From: Methylocystis parvus OBBP
GTDB lineage: Bacteria; Pseudomonadota; Alphaproteobacteria; Rhizobiales; Beijerinckiaceae
Reading direction: 5' to 3'
DNA: 64,000 nucleotides
Assembly: GCF_027571405.1 (NCBI RefSeq)
Contig: NZ_CP092968.1
Coordinates: 3,370,001-3,434,000, forward strand
This document shows positions 28,610 to 37,156 of the stretch, piece by piece. The position numbers were made by a program, and so were the translations under genes. The notes below the pieces were generated by a model that ran no database searches, had not been told where the DNA came from, and saw only the letters and a program-made list of their open reading frames with translations. The number at the start of each line of letters is the position of its first letter. The stretch's first letter is position 1.

Positions 28610-29280
28610 CGGCGCGCGCCTATGATTATCGCGGGCTGACGCTCCTTCCCGACCGCGCCGTGTGGCAGGGCGAAACGCGCACGCTCTGGATCGCGGATCT
28701 GCATCTCGGCAAGGCCGCGAGCTTTCGCGCGCTCGGCCAGCCCGCGCCGCGCGGCACGACGCGGGAAAACCTCGCGCGGCTTGGCGCGCTGATCGACAAG
28801 CACGCGGCGCGCCGTCTTGTCGTGCTCGGCGATTTCTTTCATGCGCGCGCCGGCCGGACGGCCGCGCTCCTTGCGCAATTGCGTGACTGGCGCGAGTCGC
28901 GCGAGCTTTTGGAATGCGTCGTCATTCGCGGCAATCATGATCTGCATGCGGGCGACGCTTCGGCCGATTGCGGCTTCGTCAGCGTGGATGAGCCTTTTGC
29001 GCTTGGCTCGGTCGAGGGATGGCACCACATCGAGGGCGGCGACGAAAAAGCGAGCGGTCCACTACTTCTTTCCGGCCATCTCCATCCTGTGGCGCGTCTC
29101 TCTGGACCGGGGCGCGACAGTCTGCGGCTTCCCTGCTTTTGCCTTGGCGGCCGACGCGCGGTCCTGCCCTCTTTCGGCGAATTTACGGGCGGCCATCCCG
29201 TCGATGCGAACGCATGGGACGAAGTGGTGGTGACGACGGGGGAATGTCTCTACCCGGTCGGCGCGTCCTTACGCGCCTGA
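28606..29280 (+). CDS. pdeM: PdeM, ligase-associated DNA-damage-response metallophosphoesterase
   Basis: A 224-residue calcineurin-like phosphoesterase. Metal-ligand motifs are DLHLG (residues about 31-35), [19 protein letters not shown] and SGHLHPVAR. The start overlaps the helicase stop (ATGA). This is the fourth member of the exonuclease-ligase-helicase-phosphoesterase set; PdeM homologues have endonuclease or phosphodiesterase activity on damaged DNA. A YfhO-like membrane gene begins 48 bp downstream and is likely unrelated. Confidence 0.93.
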   Translation: MTARAYDYRGLTLLPDRAVWQGETRTLWIADLHLGKAASFRALGQPAPRGTTRENLARLGALIDKHAARRLVVLGDFFHARAGRTAALLAQLRDWRESRELLECVVIRGNHDLHAGDASADCGFVSVDEPFALGSVEGWHHIEGGDEKASGPLLLSGHLHPVARLSGPGRDSLRLPCFCLGGRRAVLPSFGEFTGGHPVDANAWDEVVVTTGECLYPVGASLRA

Positions 29281-29327
29281 CGACCCTGAAATTTTGCGCC
29301 GCAGCGCGAAGGCGCTAAAAGCCGCGC

Positions 29328-31604
29328 ATGACGACTGCCCCGCCCAACGCCGAAAATCGCGAACCCTATGCGCTCGCCGCGCTGCTTTTTCTTGTGTGCG
29401 GCGTCGCGCTCGCTTTTCCCTGGCTTTCCGGCCGCGTCACCATCCCCTGGGACGCCAAGGCGCATTTCCAGCCGCAATTCGCTTTCCTCGCGCATGCGCT
29501 CCATTCAGGCCAGTCGCCTTTCTGGACGCCCAATGTCTTCGCCGGGATGCCCCAGATCGCCGATCCGCAGTCGCTGATCTTTTCGCCCTTCTTCCTTCTC
29601 GCCGCCGCGCTCGTCCCCGAGCCGTCTTTCGTGCTGGAGGACGCGATCGTCTTCGCCATGCTGGCGATGGGCGGCCTTGGCCTGATGGCCTATTTCCGCG
29701 ACCGCGGCTGGAGCGCCGCCGGCGGGCTGATCGCCGCGCTTGCTTTCGCATTTGGCGGCTCGGCGTCCTGGCGTATCCAGCATACGGGGCAGGTGATGAG
29801 CCTCTCCTGGCTTCCTGTCACTTTGTGGCTGCTCGCGCGCGCGCTCGATCGCGGCTCGGCCCGCTACGGGGCGGTCGCCGGCGCCGTCGCGGCCTTCCTC
29901 GTGCTCGGCCGCGATCAGGTCGCTTTCCTCGGCGTATCGATGCTCGCGGCTTATGCGCTTTATCGCGTCGCGACGGACGAGGCGCCCGCCGCGACGGCGA
30001 TCGCGCCGCTGCTCGCCGGCGCGGTCGTCGGCGCGGCGATCATCGCCACCCCCCTCGCCTTCACGCTCGATCTCGCCGCCAATTCGAATCGGCCTGAAAT
30101 CGATCTCGACGGCGCGCATAAGGGCTCGCTGCCGCCTGCCTCTTTCTTCACTCTCGTCTGCGCCAATCTCTTCGGGACGGACGGACCGCTCGCCGCGTTC
30201 TGGGGACCGCCGGTCGGCGAGCAGGACATTTTTCTCGCCCGCAACATGACGGATATTTACGCCGGCGAGATCACGGTCGCGGCGATCGTCGCCGCATTGG
30301 GCCGCCGTTTCTTTTCGGACAAGGAGGCGCGCTTCTTCGTCTTCGCGCTCGTCTTCTTCGCGCTTTATGCCCTGGGCCGATATACGCCGGTCTTCGCGCT
30401 CTTCTATCGCATTCCCGGCGTGGATCTCTGGCGGCGCCCCGCCGACGCGACGTTCCTCTTCGGCTTCGCGCAGGCGATTCTCGCCGGATTTGCTTTCTCG
30501 CTCATCGAGCGCCGCGAGGCGAAGCCCGGCATGTGGGTCGCCGGCCTTATTGGCGGGCTTTTCATTCTCTGCGCCGCCTATGCGGAGATCAGGGGCCATC
30601 TTGGCCAGGCCGCGCGCCCGCTCGCCATCAGCGGCGCCTTCGCGGCGGCCGCCGTCGCGCTTATACTCGTCGCAGGCGCGGGCAAATTGCGCGGCCCCGC
30701 TCTCCTCGCCGCCGTCGCATTGCTCGCGACAATGGACCTCGCCGTCAATAACGGTCCCAATGAATCGACGGCGCTGCCGCCCGAACAGTTCGACGTCCTG
30801 CGCTCCAATTCGAAGGATCCGGTCATCGCGTTCCTGAAGGAGCGGCTCAAGGAGAGCGACGCGCCCGACCGGCGCGACCGCGTCGAACTGGCGGCGATCG
30901 ACTTCCATTGGCCCAATGCGACGCTCGTCCACGGCATCGATCACGATCTCGGCTACAATCCGATTCGCCTGAAGATTTTCGAAGACGCCACCGGCGCGGG
31001 AGATCATCTCGCGCTGCCTGAGCAGCGCGAATTCTCGAAGCTCTATCCAAAATACCGCTCGCCTTTCTCCGACATGCTCGGCCTGCGTTATGTCGCGACC
31101 GGCGTTCCGATCGAAGTCATTGACGAGAATTATCGGTCCGGCGACTTCACGGAGCTGACCCGGATCGGCAAGGTTCATATTTACGAGAACAAGAGCGCCT
31201 TCCCGCGCGTCATGGTGGCGACCTGCGCCATGCATGTCGACTTTGCGCGCATGGTCGAAAGCGGCGAGTGGCCTGAAGCCGATTACCGCGAGACGGTGCT
31301 GCTCGAAACGCCGCCGCTCTGCCATACGCGCAAGGGCCTTCCCCCCGACGCGACGCGCGCGCGCATCGTTTCCTATGGGAACGCCGAGGTCGTCGTCGAG
31401 GCCAACGCCCCGCCCGGCGGCGGCTGGCTCATTCTCAACGACGTCTATCATCCCTGGTGGTTCGCGACGCTGGATGGCGAGGAGGCCGAGATCTTGCGCG
31501 CCAATGTGCTGTTTCGGGCCGTCGCGATCCCGGAGGGGCGTCACGAAGCGAGGTTCGCGTTCCAGCCGCTGCGCGGTTTGACGGCGAGGCTTTCCGCGAG
31601 ATAG
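29328..31604 (+). CDS. YfhO-like polytopic membrane protein
   Basis: A 758-residue protein with about 12 membrane helices in the first 470 residues, then a soluble C-terminal domain of about 250 residues. It begins with an AFPWLSGRVTIPWDAKAHF-type segment and contains an N-terminal PFWTPNVFAGMPQIADPQS loop, both typical of the YfhO/GT-C-like family, members of which participate in glycosylation of cell-wall polymers. The C-terminal part (GGGWLILNDVYHPWW) is also family-typical. Specific function unknown. Confidence 0.85.
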   Translation: MTTAPPNAENREPYALAALLFLVCGVALAFPWLSGRVTIPWDAKAHFQPQFAFLAHALHSGQSPFWTPNVFAGMPQIADPQSLIFSPFFLLAAALVPEPSFVLEDAIVFAMLAMGGLGLMAYFRDRGWSAAGGLIAALAFAFGGSASWRIQHTGQVMSLSWLPVTLWLLARALDRGSARYGAVAGAVAAFLVLGRDQVAFLGVSMLAAYALYRVATDEAPAATAIAPLLAGAVVGAAIIATPLAFTLDLAANSNRPEIDLDGAHKGSLPPASFFTLVCANLFGTDGPLAAFWGPPVGEQDIFLARNMTDIYAGEITVAAIVAALGRRFFSDKEARFFVFALVFFALYALGRYTPVFALFYRIPGVDLWRRPADATFLFGFAQAILAGFAFSLIERREAKPGMWVAGLIGGLFILCAAYAEIRGHLGQAARPLAISGAFAAAAVALILVAGAGKLRGPALLAAVALLATMDLAVNNGPNESTALPPEQFDVLRSNSKDPVIAFLKERLKESDAPDRRDRVELAAIDFHWPNATLVHGIDHDLGYNPIRLKIFEDATGAGDHLALPEQREFSKLYPKYRSPFSDMLGLRYVATGVPIEVIDENYRSGDFTELTRIGKVHIYENKSAFPRVMVATCAMHVDFARMVESGEWPEADYRETVLLETPPLCHTRKGLPPDATRARIVSYGNAEVVVEANAPPGGGWLILNDVYHPWWFATLDGEEAEILRANVLFRAVAIPEGRHEARFAFQPLRGLTARLSAR

Positions 31605-31657
31605 GGCGCGCGTGGCATGCGGTTTGCGCCAACGATCGCGATCAGAGGAGCGACGCC

Positions 31658-31867
31658 ATGCCCATGCCAGAAGAGTCGATACAACAGGGAAAATGCTACG
31701 CCACCGGCGGCGCGGAAAACTACAAAGTGGTGAACATTACGCGCGGAATTGTCACCTATGTGGTTTTCACAAAGGGGCAGAAAGCTCAGCCGCTGCGCAT
31801 CAATGCGGGCGTAAAGCATTTCGCCGCCGCGGTGACGAAGGAAGTCATGTGCCCGGCGGAGGGGTAG
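31658..31867 (+). CDS. Small conserved-looking hypothetical protein (69 aa)
   Basis: ATG 31658 has a good ribosome-binding site (AGAGGAG, 31644-31650). The 69-residue product (MPMPEESIQQGKCY...) looks like a compact beta-rich domain with two cysteines (GKCYAT and VMCPAEG) near its ends. No signal peptide or membrane segment. I do not recognise it. Its 3' end overlaps the convergent SDR gene by 23 bp. Confidence 0.65.
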   Translation: MPMPEESIQQGKCYATGGAENYKVVNITRGIVTYVVFTKGQKAQPLRINAGVKHFAAAVTKEVMCPAEG

Positions 31868-32717
31868 GCATGGGCGGAGCCTCGACTGGAATTCGGTTCA
31901 GCAGCGCGTCGACCAGCCGGCCCGGGAGCAAGGAGCCGGCGCGGATCAGCAAATAAAGCAGACGAGGAAACACAATCTCGCGCTTACCCTCTTGAAGCCC
32001 GCGCCGAATGATCGCGGCGGCGCGCCCGGCGCTGAAAGCCAGCGGCTTCGGGGACGACAGACGGGCGTTGAAAGGCGTGTGAACGAAACCGGGAATGATC
32101 AAAGCGACGGAGACGCCATGCTTTCCCAGCGACGGACGCAGCGACTCGGCGTATAGGTGAACCGCAGATTTCGTCGCGCAATAAGCGGGGGCGTAAGGCA
32201 GGCCGCGAAGAGCGGCCATGGACCCCATCAGCGCGATCTGTCCTTTGCCTCTGGCGCACATTCTCGGCACGACCGCCTGCACGAGGTTGACGACGCCAAA
32301 GACATTGATCTCGAAAATGGACGTCGTGGTTTCCGGGGATTCGATTATTTCTCCTTGGGACAGAACCGCTGAAACGCCCGCATTCGCGATGACGAGATCG
32401 ATGCTGTGGCGGTCGTCCATGCTGAGGATGAACGCGCGCAGCGTTTCGATATTTCGAACATCGATGGCGGCGGCCTCGACGGTCGCGCCCAATGCGCGGC
32501 ATTCCGCCGCCGACTCCGCGAGCCTTTGCGCATCTCGTCCGATCAGGATGAGCGTTGTTCCACGCTGCGCGTAAGAGGTTGCGAGCGCTCTCCCGATCCC
32601 GCTGGAGGCGCCCGTAATGAGGATTGTTCGAGGGTCCAGCCTCACGGCGCTTCCAGGGTTCGACGGCGTCGATAAGGGCGCCGCGTCCGCTTCCTCGAGA
32701 TCAGGCGATGTCGGCAT
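31845..32717 (-). CDS. Short-chain dehydrogenase/reductase
   Basis: A 290-residue classical SDR. The cofactor motif is TGASSGIGRALA, NAG appears in IANAGVSAV, and the catalytic Ser-Tyr-Lys triad is in LMGSMAAL and YCATKSAVH. A hydrophobic C-terminal segment (FPRLLYLLIRAGSLLPG) suggests membrane association, as in lipid-modifying SDRs. The start overlaps the mptG stop by 17 bp, so it is cotranscribed with mptG; a link to pterin chemistry is possible but not shown. Confidence 0.9.
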   Translation of the reverse strand: MPTSPDLEEADAAPLSTPSNPGSAVRLDPRTILITGASSGIGRALATSYAQRGTTLILIGRDAQRLAESAAECRALGATVEAAAIDVRNIETLRAFILSMDDRHSIDLVIANAGVSAVLSQGEIIESPETTTSIFEINVFGVVNLVQAVVPRMCARGKGQIALMGSMAALRGLPYAPAYCATKSAVHLYAESLRPSLGKHGVSVALIIPGFVHTPFNARLSSPKPLAFSAGRAAAIIRRGLQEGKREIVFPRLLYLLIRAGSLLPGRLVDALLNRIPVEAPPMPTPPPGT

Positions 32718-33669
32718 AGACCGCGTCGATCCTCGCCCCGCGGTTCAGCCCTTTATGCGCCGTGATCTCCAGCCCGGACGCGCGCGCTTCCGCCTCGACC
32801 CGCGCGAGAATCGCCAGCGCCGCCGTCTCGCTTTCGACGAAGGCGAAGCCCGTCGGCCCCCAGCTCGTCTGCCCGCCGCCGGTCGCGCCTTCCCGCATCA
32901 GGCGCGCGACGGCGTTCTCGACCTTGGCGCTGGCGAAGCGCCGGCCGCCCTGGCGCGGCGCGAAATAGTCGCCGACGATCTCCTGAATCCGCGCGACCGC
33001 CGCGCCGAAGGCGGCGAGGTCCGTTTCGGCGAGCGCGGGCAGGGCCTGCATCAGCACGAGGCGGCAAAGTTCGCCGCTTTCCTCGGGACGTGAGGGCGGC
33101 AAAGCGACGAAAGCTTCTTTTTCGTCGGCTCCGTGAAGCCCGACATCCGCCGGGTCGCGAATCACCAGAATGCGCCAGTCCGGCGGAAATTCGGCCCGGG
33201 CGATCACGGGCGGGGTCCGGGTCAGCGGCCCGCGCCCGCCATCAACCACCACGCCCCCCGTGGCGAAGAGCCCGGCCCCGAGGCCGGAGCGCGCCCCGCG
33301 CGACATGAGGGCGGCGTCGGCGGCCGGGTCATGGTCCAGATCTTCGAGCCGACGCAGAGCGGCGGCGACGGCCAAAGCCAGCTGCGTCCCCGAGCCGAAG
33401 CCCGAATGGGCCGGTATGGCGTCGTGGATCGTCAAAGCGTGCCGGGCCTGCGGGACGAGAGCGGTCTGCGCCTTCTCGAGAAGCTGCGCCCCCCGGGCGG
33501 CTTCCGGCCCGGACACGCTGTTGGCCGGAGCTTTTGTGAGGGTCAGCCGCGTCGCGGGCCCGTCGAGGGACAGTCCGAGCCCGCCGAATTTGCGCCCGAG
33601 CCCGCCATTCATGTCGAGAAAACCGAGATGCAGCCGCGCCGTCGCCGCGACCCTCACTTGTGCCGACAT
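32701..33669 (-). CDS. mptG: Beta-ribofuranosylaminobenzene 5'-phosphate synthase (tetrahydromethanopterin synthesis)
   Basis: A 322-residue GHMP-kinase-superfamily protein. RFAP synthase condenses 4-hydroxy- or 4-aminobenzoate with PRPP, the first committed step toward tetrahydromethanopterin. Family marks are ARLHLGFLDMNGGLGR at the N-terminus, the IPAHSGFGSGTQLALAV phosphate-binding loop, RSGLGAGLFATGG, and the C-terminal GGGQTSWGPTGFAFV. Methylotrophs use this cofactor to oxidise formaldehyde, which fits a methanotroph. The gene is divergent from the PCD-folP-folK group. Confidence 0.92.
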   Translation of the reverse strand: MSAQVRVAATARLHLGFLDMNGGLGRKFGGLGLSLDGPATRLTLTKAPANSVSGPEAARGAQLLEKAQTALVPQARHALTIHDAIPAHSGFGSGTQLALAVAAALRRLEDLDHDPAADAALMSRGARSGLGAGLFATGGVVVDGGRGPLTRTPPVIARAEFPPDWRILVIRDPADVGLHGADEKEAFVALPPSRPEESGELCRLVLMQALPALAETDLAAFGAAVARIQEIVGDYFAPRQGGRRFASAKVENAVARLMREGATGGGQTSWGPTGFAFVESETAALAILARVEAEARASGLEITAHKGLNRGARIDAVYADIA

Positions 33670-33782
33670 GACGCTCCTTCTGTCGATCGAGCAAGACTTC
33701 CCGCCCGTTTAGGCTATATCTGCCTCAGGCGAAAGAAGTCGCGCGCGGCCGATCGAAACCTCAAGCAGGCAGGGGAGGGGAT

Positions 33783-34157
33783 ATGAGCAAGGAAGAAAAA
33801 GCTTTGCCGGAAAACGAGGTGACGGCGCGCCTCGCCGCCGAGCTTCCGCATTGGCGTTACGAAAACGGCTGGATCCGCCGCAAATACAAGACGCATAGCT
33901 GGAAGGGCACGCTGATGGCGATCAATGCGGTCGGCCATCTGGCGGAGGCCGCCTGGCATCATCCCGACATCGCCGCCTCCTATGCTTGGCTTGAGGTGAA
34001 GCTCATGACCCACACGGCGAAGGGCGTGACCGACAAGGATTTCGAGCTGGCTAAAAAGATCGAGGACGTCGTCGCCTGGCGTCCGGGCAAGGAAGGCGGC
34101 GCGCTCGAAGGCACGCCCGAGTCGGATCAGCGCTTCGCCTACATCAAATATGACTGA
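33783..34157 (+). CDS. Pterin-4a-carbinolamine dehydratase family protein
   Basis: A 124-residue PCD/DCoH-fold protein starting 6 bases after a strong AGGGGAGGGG. It contains the family motif AAWHHPDI and the following VKLMTHTAKGVTDKDFELA segment. It is longer at both ends than minimal PCDs. PCDs recycle the pterin cofactor of aromatic hydroxylases, but PCD-like genes also occur in methylotroph pterin clusters. It overlaps folP by 8 bp and faces mptG across a 113-bp divergent promoter region, which supports a role in pterin cofactor synthesis. Confidence 0.88.
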   Translation: MSKEEKALPENEVTARLAAELPHWRYENGWIRRKYKTHSWKGTLMAINAVGHLAEAAWHHPDIAASYAWLEVKLMTHTAKGVTDKDFELAKKIEDVVAWRPGKEGGALEGTPESDQRFAYIKYD

Positions 34158-35010
34158 GACGCTTTCTATTGACCGGGCGGCGATCGCCGCCGCCCGGGCC
34201 CGCTTCTTCGCGCCGATCGGACAGCGTCCGGTCATTATGGGCATCGTCAACGTCACGCCCGATTCTTTTTCGGACGGCGGACTCTTCGCTTCGAAGGAGA
34301 CGGCGCTGGCGCAGGCCAGGAAACTCGCGGCCGACGGGGCCGACATTGTGGATGTCGGCGCTGAATCGACCCGGCCGGGCCACGCCCCCGTGCCGCCCGA
34401 GGAGGAGTGGGCGCGTCTCGAGCCGCTGCTCGCCGCCCTGGTCCGGGAGGCGGGCGTTCCCGTCTCCATCGACACTTATAAAGCGGTCACCGCGCGGCGG
34501 GCGCTTTCGGTCGGCGTCGCCGTCGTCAACGACGTCTGGGGCTTGCAGCGCGATCCCGACATGGCTCCCGTTATCGCCGAGGCGGGCGCCGGGGTGGTGG
34601 TCATGCATAATCGCGAGGCCGCCGACCCTGAAATCGACATTGTGTCGGACATGCTTCGCTTTTTCGAGCGCTCGCTCGATCTCGCTCGCCGCGCGGGCGT
34701 GGCGGAGGCGCATATCGCTCTGGATCCGGGCATCGGCTTCGGCAAGAGCCGGCAGCAGAATTACGACGCCTTGCGGGCCACGCCCAGGCTTCTGTCGTTG
34801 GGATTTCCGCTCCTCATCGGCGTTTCCCGAAAGTCGATCTTCAAGGGCCTGCCGGACGGGCTGATCGAGGGGCGGATCGTCGGAACGCTCGCCGCGAATC
34901 TGATCGCGGCGGGGGAGGGGGCGCAGATCTTCCGGGTCCACGACGTGACCGAGCATCGCGCCGCTTTCCATGTTTTTTCCGCCTTGCGCGCCGCGCCGGC
35001 GAAGGGGTGA
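34150..35010 (+). CDS. folP: Dihydropteroate synthase
   Basis: A 286-residue TIM-barrel DHPS, normal length. Signature 1 is IMGIVNVTPDSFSDGG, signature 2 ADIVDVGAESTRPGH, and later loops are DVWGLQRDP, LDPGIGFGKSRQQN and GVSRKSIFKGL. It joins p-aminobenzoate to the pterin diphosphate made by FolK. It follows the PCD gene with an 8-bp overlap and precedes folK by 3 bp. folB, often found between folP and folK, is absent. Confidence 0.95.
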   Translation: MTETLSIDRAAIAAARARFFAPIGQRPVIMGIVNVTPDSFSDGGLFASKETALAQARKLAADGADIVDVGAESTRPGHAPVPPEEEWARLEPLLAALVREAGVPVSIDTYKAVTARRALSVGVAVVNDVWGLQRDPDMAPVIAEAGAGVVVMHNREAADPEIDIVSDMLRFFERSLDLARRAGVAEAHIALDPGIGFGKSRQQNYDALRATPRLLSLGFPLLIGVSRKSIFKGLPDGLIEGRIVGTLAANLIAAGEGAQIFRVHDVTEHRAAFHVFSALRAAPAKG

Positions 35011-35013
35011 GCC

Positions 35014-35493
35014 ATGCGGGTGGGTTTTGGACTGGGCAGCAATATCGGCGACAAGCCCGGCAACATAAAAAGAGCGTTGGAGCTGCTCCAATCACGGGGA
35101 ATCGCCGCGCTCGCCGCAATATCGAGAATCTATCGCACCCCGCCCTGGGGCGTTCTCGACCAGGGCGACTTCGCCAATGCCTGCGCCATTGGCGAAACCT
35201 TGCTCTCCCCTTACGAACTCCTCGCCGCGGTCAAGAAAATCGAGGCGGATATGGGCCGCGAGCCCACGCGCCGCTGGGGTCCCCGCCTCATCGACGTCGA
35301 CATTCTGTTCCTGGGCGACCACACGCTGGACGATCCGGAGCTCACCTTGCCGCACAAGGAATTATTCGGGCGGGGTTTCGTTTTGAGGCCCCTGGCCGAA
35401 ATCGCGCCGGACCTCGTTCTCGACGGCGTGCCGGTTGGAGCGGCGTTGAAATCGGTCGATATGTCGGGCGTCCGGCCCTGGACGGAAGGTTGA
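35014..35493 (+). CDS. folK: HPPK, hydroxymethyldihydropterin pyrophosphokinase
   Basis: A 159-residue HPPK. The N-terminal GLGSNIGDK and the signature RWGPRLIDVDILFLG are clear, as is LPHKELFGRGFVLRPLAE. It activates 6-hydroxymethyl-7,8-dihydropterin with ATP for FolP. It is the last gene of the PCD-folP-folK unit; 566 bp of non-coding DNA separates it from pmoC. Confidence 0.95.
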   Translation: MRVGFGLGSNIGDKPGNIKRALELLQSRGIAALAAISRIYRTPPWGVLDQGDFANACAIGETLLSPYELLAAVKKIEADMGREPTRRWGPRLIDVDILFLGDHTLDDPELTLPHKELFGRGFVLRPLAEIAPDLVLDGVPVGAALKSVDMSGVRPWTEG

Positions 35494-36059
35494 GGCGCCT
35501 ACCCCCGATGGCTGGTGTTGCCGCACTGCAACATCGCGCCGGCCTGGATTGGCGTCGGCTTGTCACAAGCAGCTGTAAACCACGGTGGAACGGGCAATAT
35601 TGCGCCGTCTAAGAAAAGCGCCCCGGGCCCTCTGCGCAATTGTTAAGGGTGGGTAAAAAACTATCCACTGGGGTTGTTATTACTATTCGATAGACAGTTT
35701 TTAGCTATCTCAAGGGATATTGATATTATGTTGGTGAGGGGGAATGGTTGGGCCACGCTAGACAGGGTCTGGGGCTTGGTCTGGGAGGCCAAGCGATTTG
35801 GGTCCTGTTTAGGCGGCGACGTCGGTGTTCGTCCGATAACAACAAGCGGCGGCTTGGATTTTGGGGTCTTTTGGGGACGGCTGTTTCCGGGGATTTCGGG
35901 ATTTGAGGGCTGCGTCAAGAAGGGCGGTAGGCGTGGGTCGACGTTTAGGACGTATCCCGCCGAACGTTTAATCAAACGAGGACGAAGCGGTTCCGTTCTG
36001 GGAGGCGGAGCTTTTACCGGTCACGCGCAATCCCTGGGAGCACATAGGAGGAGTTAAAT
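35494..36059 (+). promoter_or_regulatory. pmo promoter/leader region
   Basis: 566 bp between folK and pmoC. The part around 35640-35735 is unusually AT-rich for this genome and is where a promoter is expected; TATTAT at 35724-35729 is a possible -10 box but lacks a convincing -35. A small inverted repeat (GATAG 35689-35693, CTATC 35705-35709) lies just upstream. The following 330 bp is G-rich and would be a long 5' leader. It carries an open frame from ATG 35728 to 36057 (about 109 aa, Gly/Arg-rich) that I regard as probably fortuitous. A strong AGGAGGAG (36046-36053) sets the pmoC start. Confidence 0.6.
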
Positions 36060-36830
36060 ATGAGCTCGACGACTAGCGCAGCTGCTGGCGCAGCTGCTGA
36101 GGTAGAGTCCGTAGTCGATCTGCGTGGCATGTGGATTGGCCTGGCTCTGCTGAACACGTTTTATCTGATCGTGCGCATTTACGAGCAGATCTATGGCTGG
36201 CGCGCCGGCCTTGATTCGTTCGCGCCGGAGTTCCAGACCTACTGGATGTCGATCCTTTGGACCGAGATCCCGCTTGAGCTGGTTTCGGGCCTTGGCCTCG
36301 CCGGCTATCTGTGGAAGACGCGCGACCGCAACGTCGACGCGGTTTCGCCGCGCGAAGAGATGCGCCGCCTGGTCGTTCTGGTGCAGTGGCTCGTCGTTTA
36401 CGGCATCGCCATTTACTGGGGCGCGTCGTTCTTCACGGAGCAGGACGGCACCTGGCACATGACGGTGATCCGCGACACGGACTTCACGCCGTCGCACATC
36501 ATCGAGTTCTACATGAGCTACCCGATTTATTCGGTGATCGCGGTTGGCGCGTTCTTCTATGCGAAGACCCGCATTCCGTATTTCGCTCATGGCTACTCGC
36601 TGGCGTTCCTGATCGTGGCCATCGGCCCGTTCATGATCATCCCGAACGTTGGCCTGAACGAGTGGGGCCACACTTTCTGGTTCATGGAAGAGCTGTTCGT
36701 GGCTCCGCTGCATTGGGGCTTCGTGTTCTTCGGCTGGATGGCGCTGGGCGTGTTCGGCGTGGTTCTGCAGATCCTGATGCGCATCCATGCGCTGGTCGGC
36801 AAGGACGGCGTCGCCCTCCTCACCGAGTAA
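36060..36830 (+). CDS. pmoC: Particulate methane monooxygenase subunit C
   Basis: A 256-residue integral membrane subunit of pMMO, which oxidises methane to methanol in the (intracytoplasmic) membrane. The conserved metal ligands are present: Asp129 and His133 in EQDGTWHMT and His146 in FTPSHIIEF, the same numbering as Methylocystis PmoC. The GLNEWGHTFWFMEELF segment near the C-terminus is typical. It is the first gene of pmoCAB and has a very strong ribosome-binding site. Codon use shifts toward GTT, GGT and CTT compared with its neighbours, fitting very high expression. Confidence 0.98.
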   Translation: MSSTTSAAAGAAAEVESVVDLRGMWIGLALLNTFYLIVRIYEQIYGWRAGLDSFAPEFQTYWMSILWTEIPLELVSGLGLAGYLWKTRDRNVDAVSPREEMRRLVVLVQWLVVYGIAIYWGASFFTEQDGTWHMTVIRDTDFTPSHIIEFYMSYPIYSVIAVGAFFYAKTRIPYFAHGYSLAFLIVAIGPFMIIPNVGLNEWGHTFWFMEELFVAPLHWGFVFFGWMALGVFGVVLQILMRIHALVGKDGVALLTE

Positions 36831-36841
36831 TCGCGGACAAA

Positions 36842-36869
36842 GCCGCCCGCGCCCTTTGGCGCGGGCGGC
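36842..36869 (+). promoter_or_regulatory. 12-bp GC stem-loop between pmoC and pmoA
   Basis: Eleven bases after the pmoC stop, GCCGCCCGCGCC (36842-36853) pairs perfectly with GGCGCGGGCGGC (36858-36869) across a CTTT loop. No U-tract follows, so a classic intrinsic terminator is unlikely. It more likely protects the pmoC 3' end or partly attenuates transcription into pmoAB. The whole pmoC-pmoA gap is 326 bp. Confidence 0.85.
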
Positions 36870-37156
36870 GGTTCGGGCGCGGAATTCTTTCGAAACGGAC
36901 ATGGGTCGGGTTTTGTCTGGCCGCCTGAGGCGGTTGGGTGGCTTGTCGCGTGTTGAAAACCGGGAGCAACCCGGTCGTTGCGGGGAAGGTTTCGCGGCGT
37001 CGCGCGGCATGCGCGGCGCGACTGGGAAAGCCGGGCGATGGGCGCGACGCGGTCATTGTCCGGGCGCGGATCCGGAGGGCGAGAGCGCTTTCGGGTCGGC
37101 TGCAAAAGAAAGCTCGGAGCGTTCAAGGCTTCCGAGAAACACCAAGGAGAAGAGTG

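Noticed and set aside
29505..31544. Minus-strand frame of 679 codons
   Set aside because: Antisense to the YfhO-like gene; no domain, Arg/Glu-rich shadow composition.
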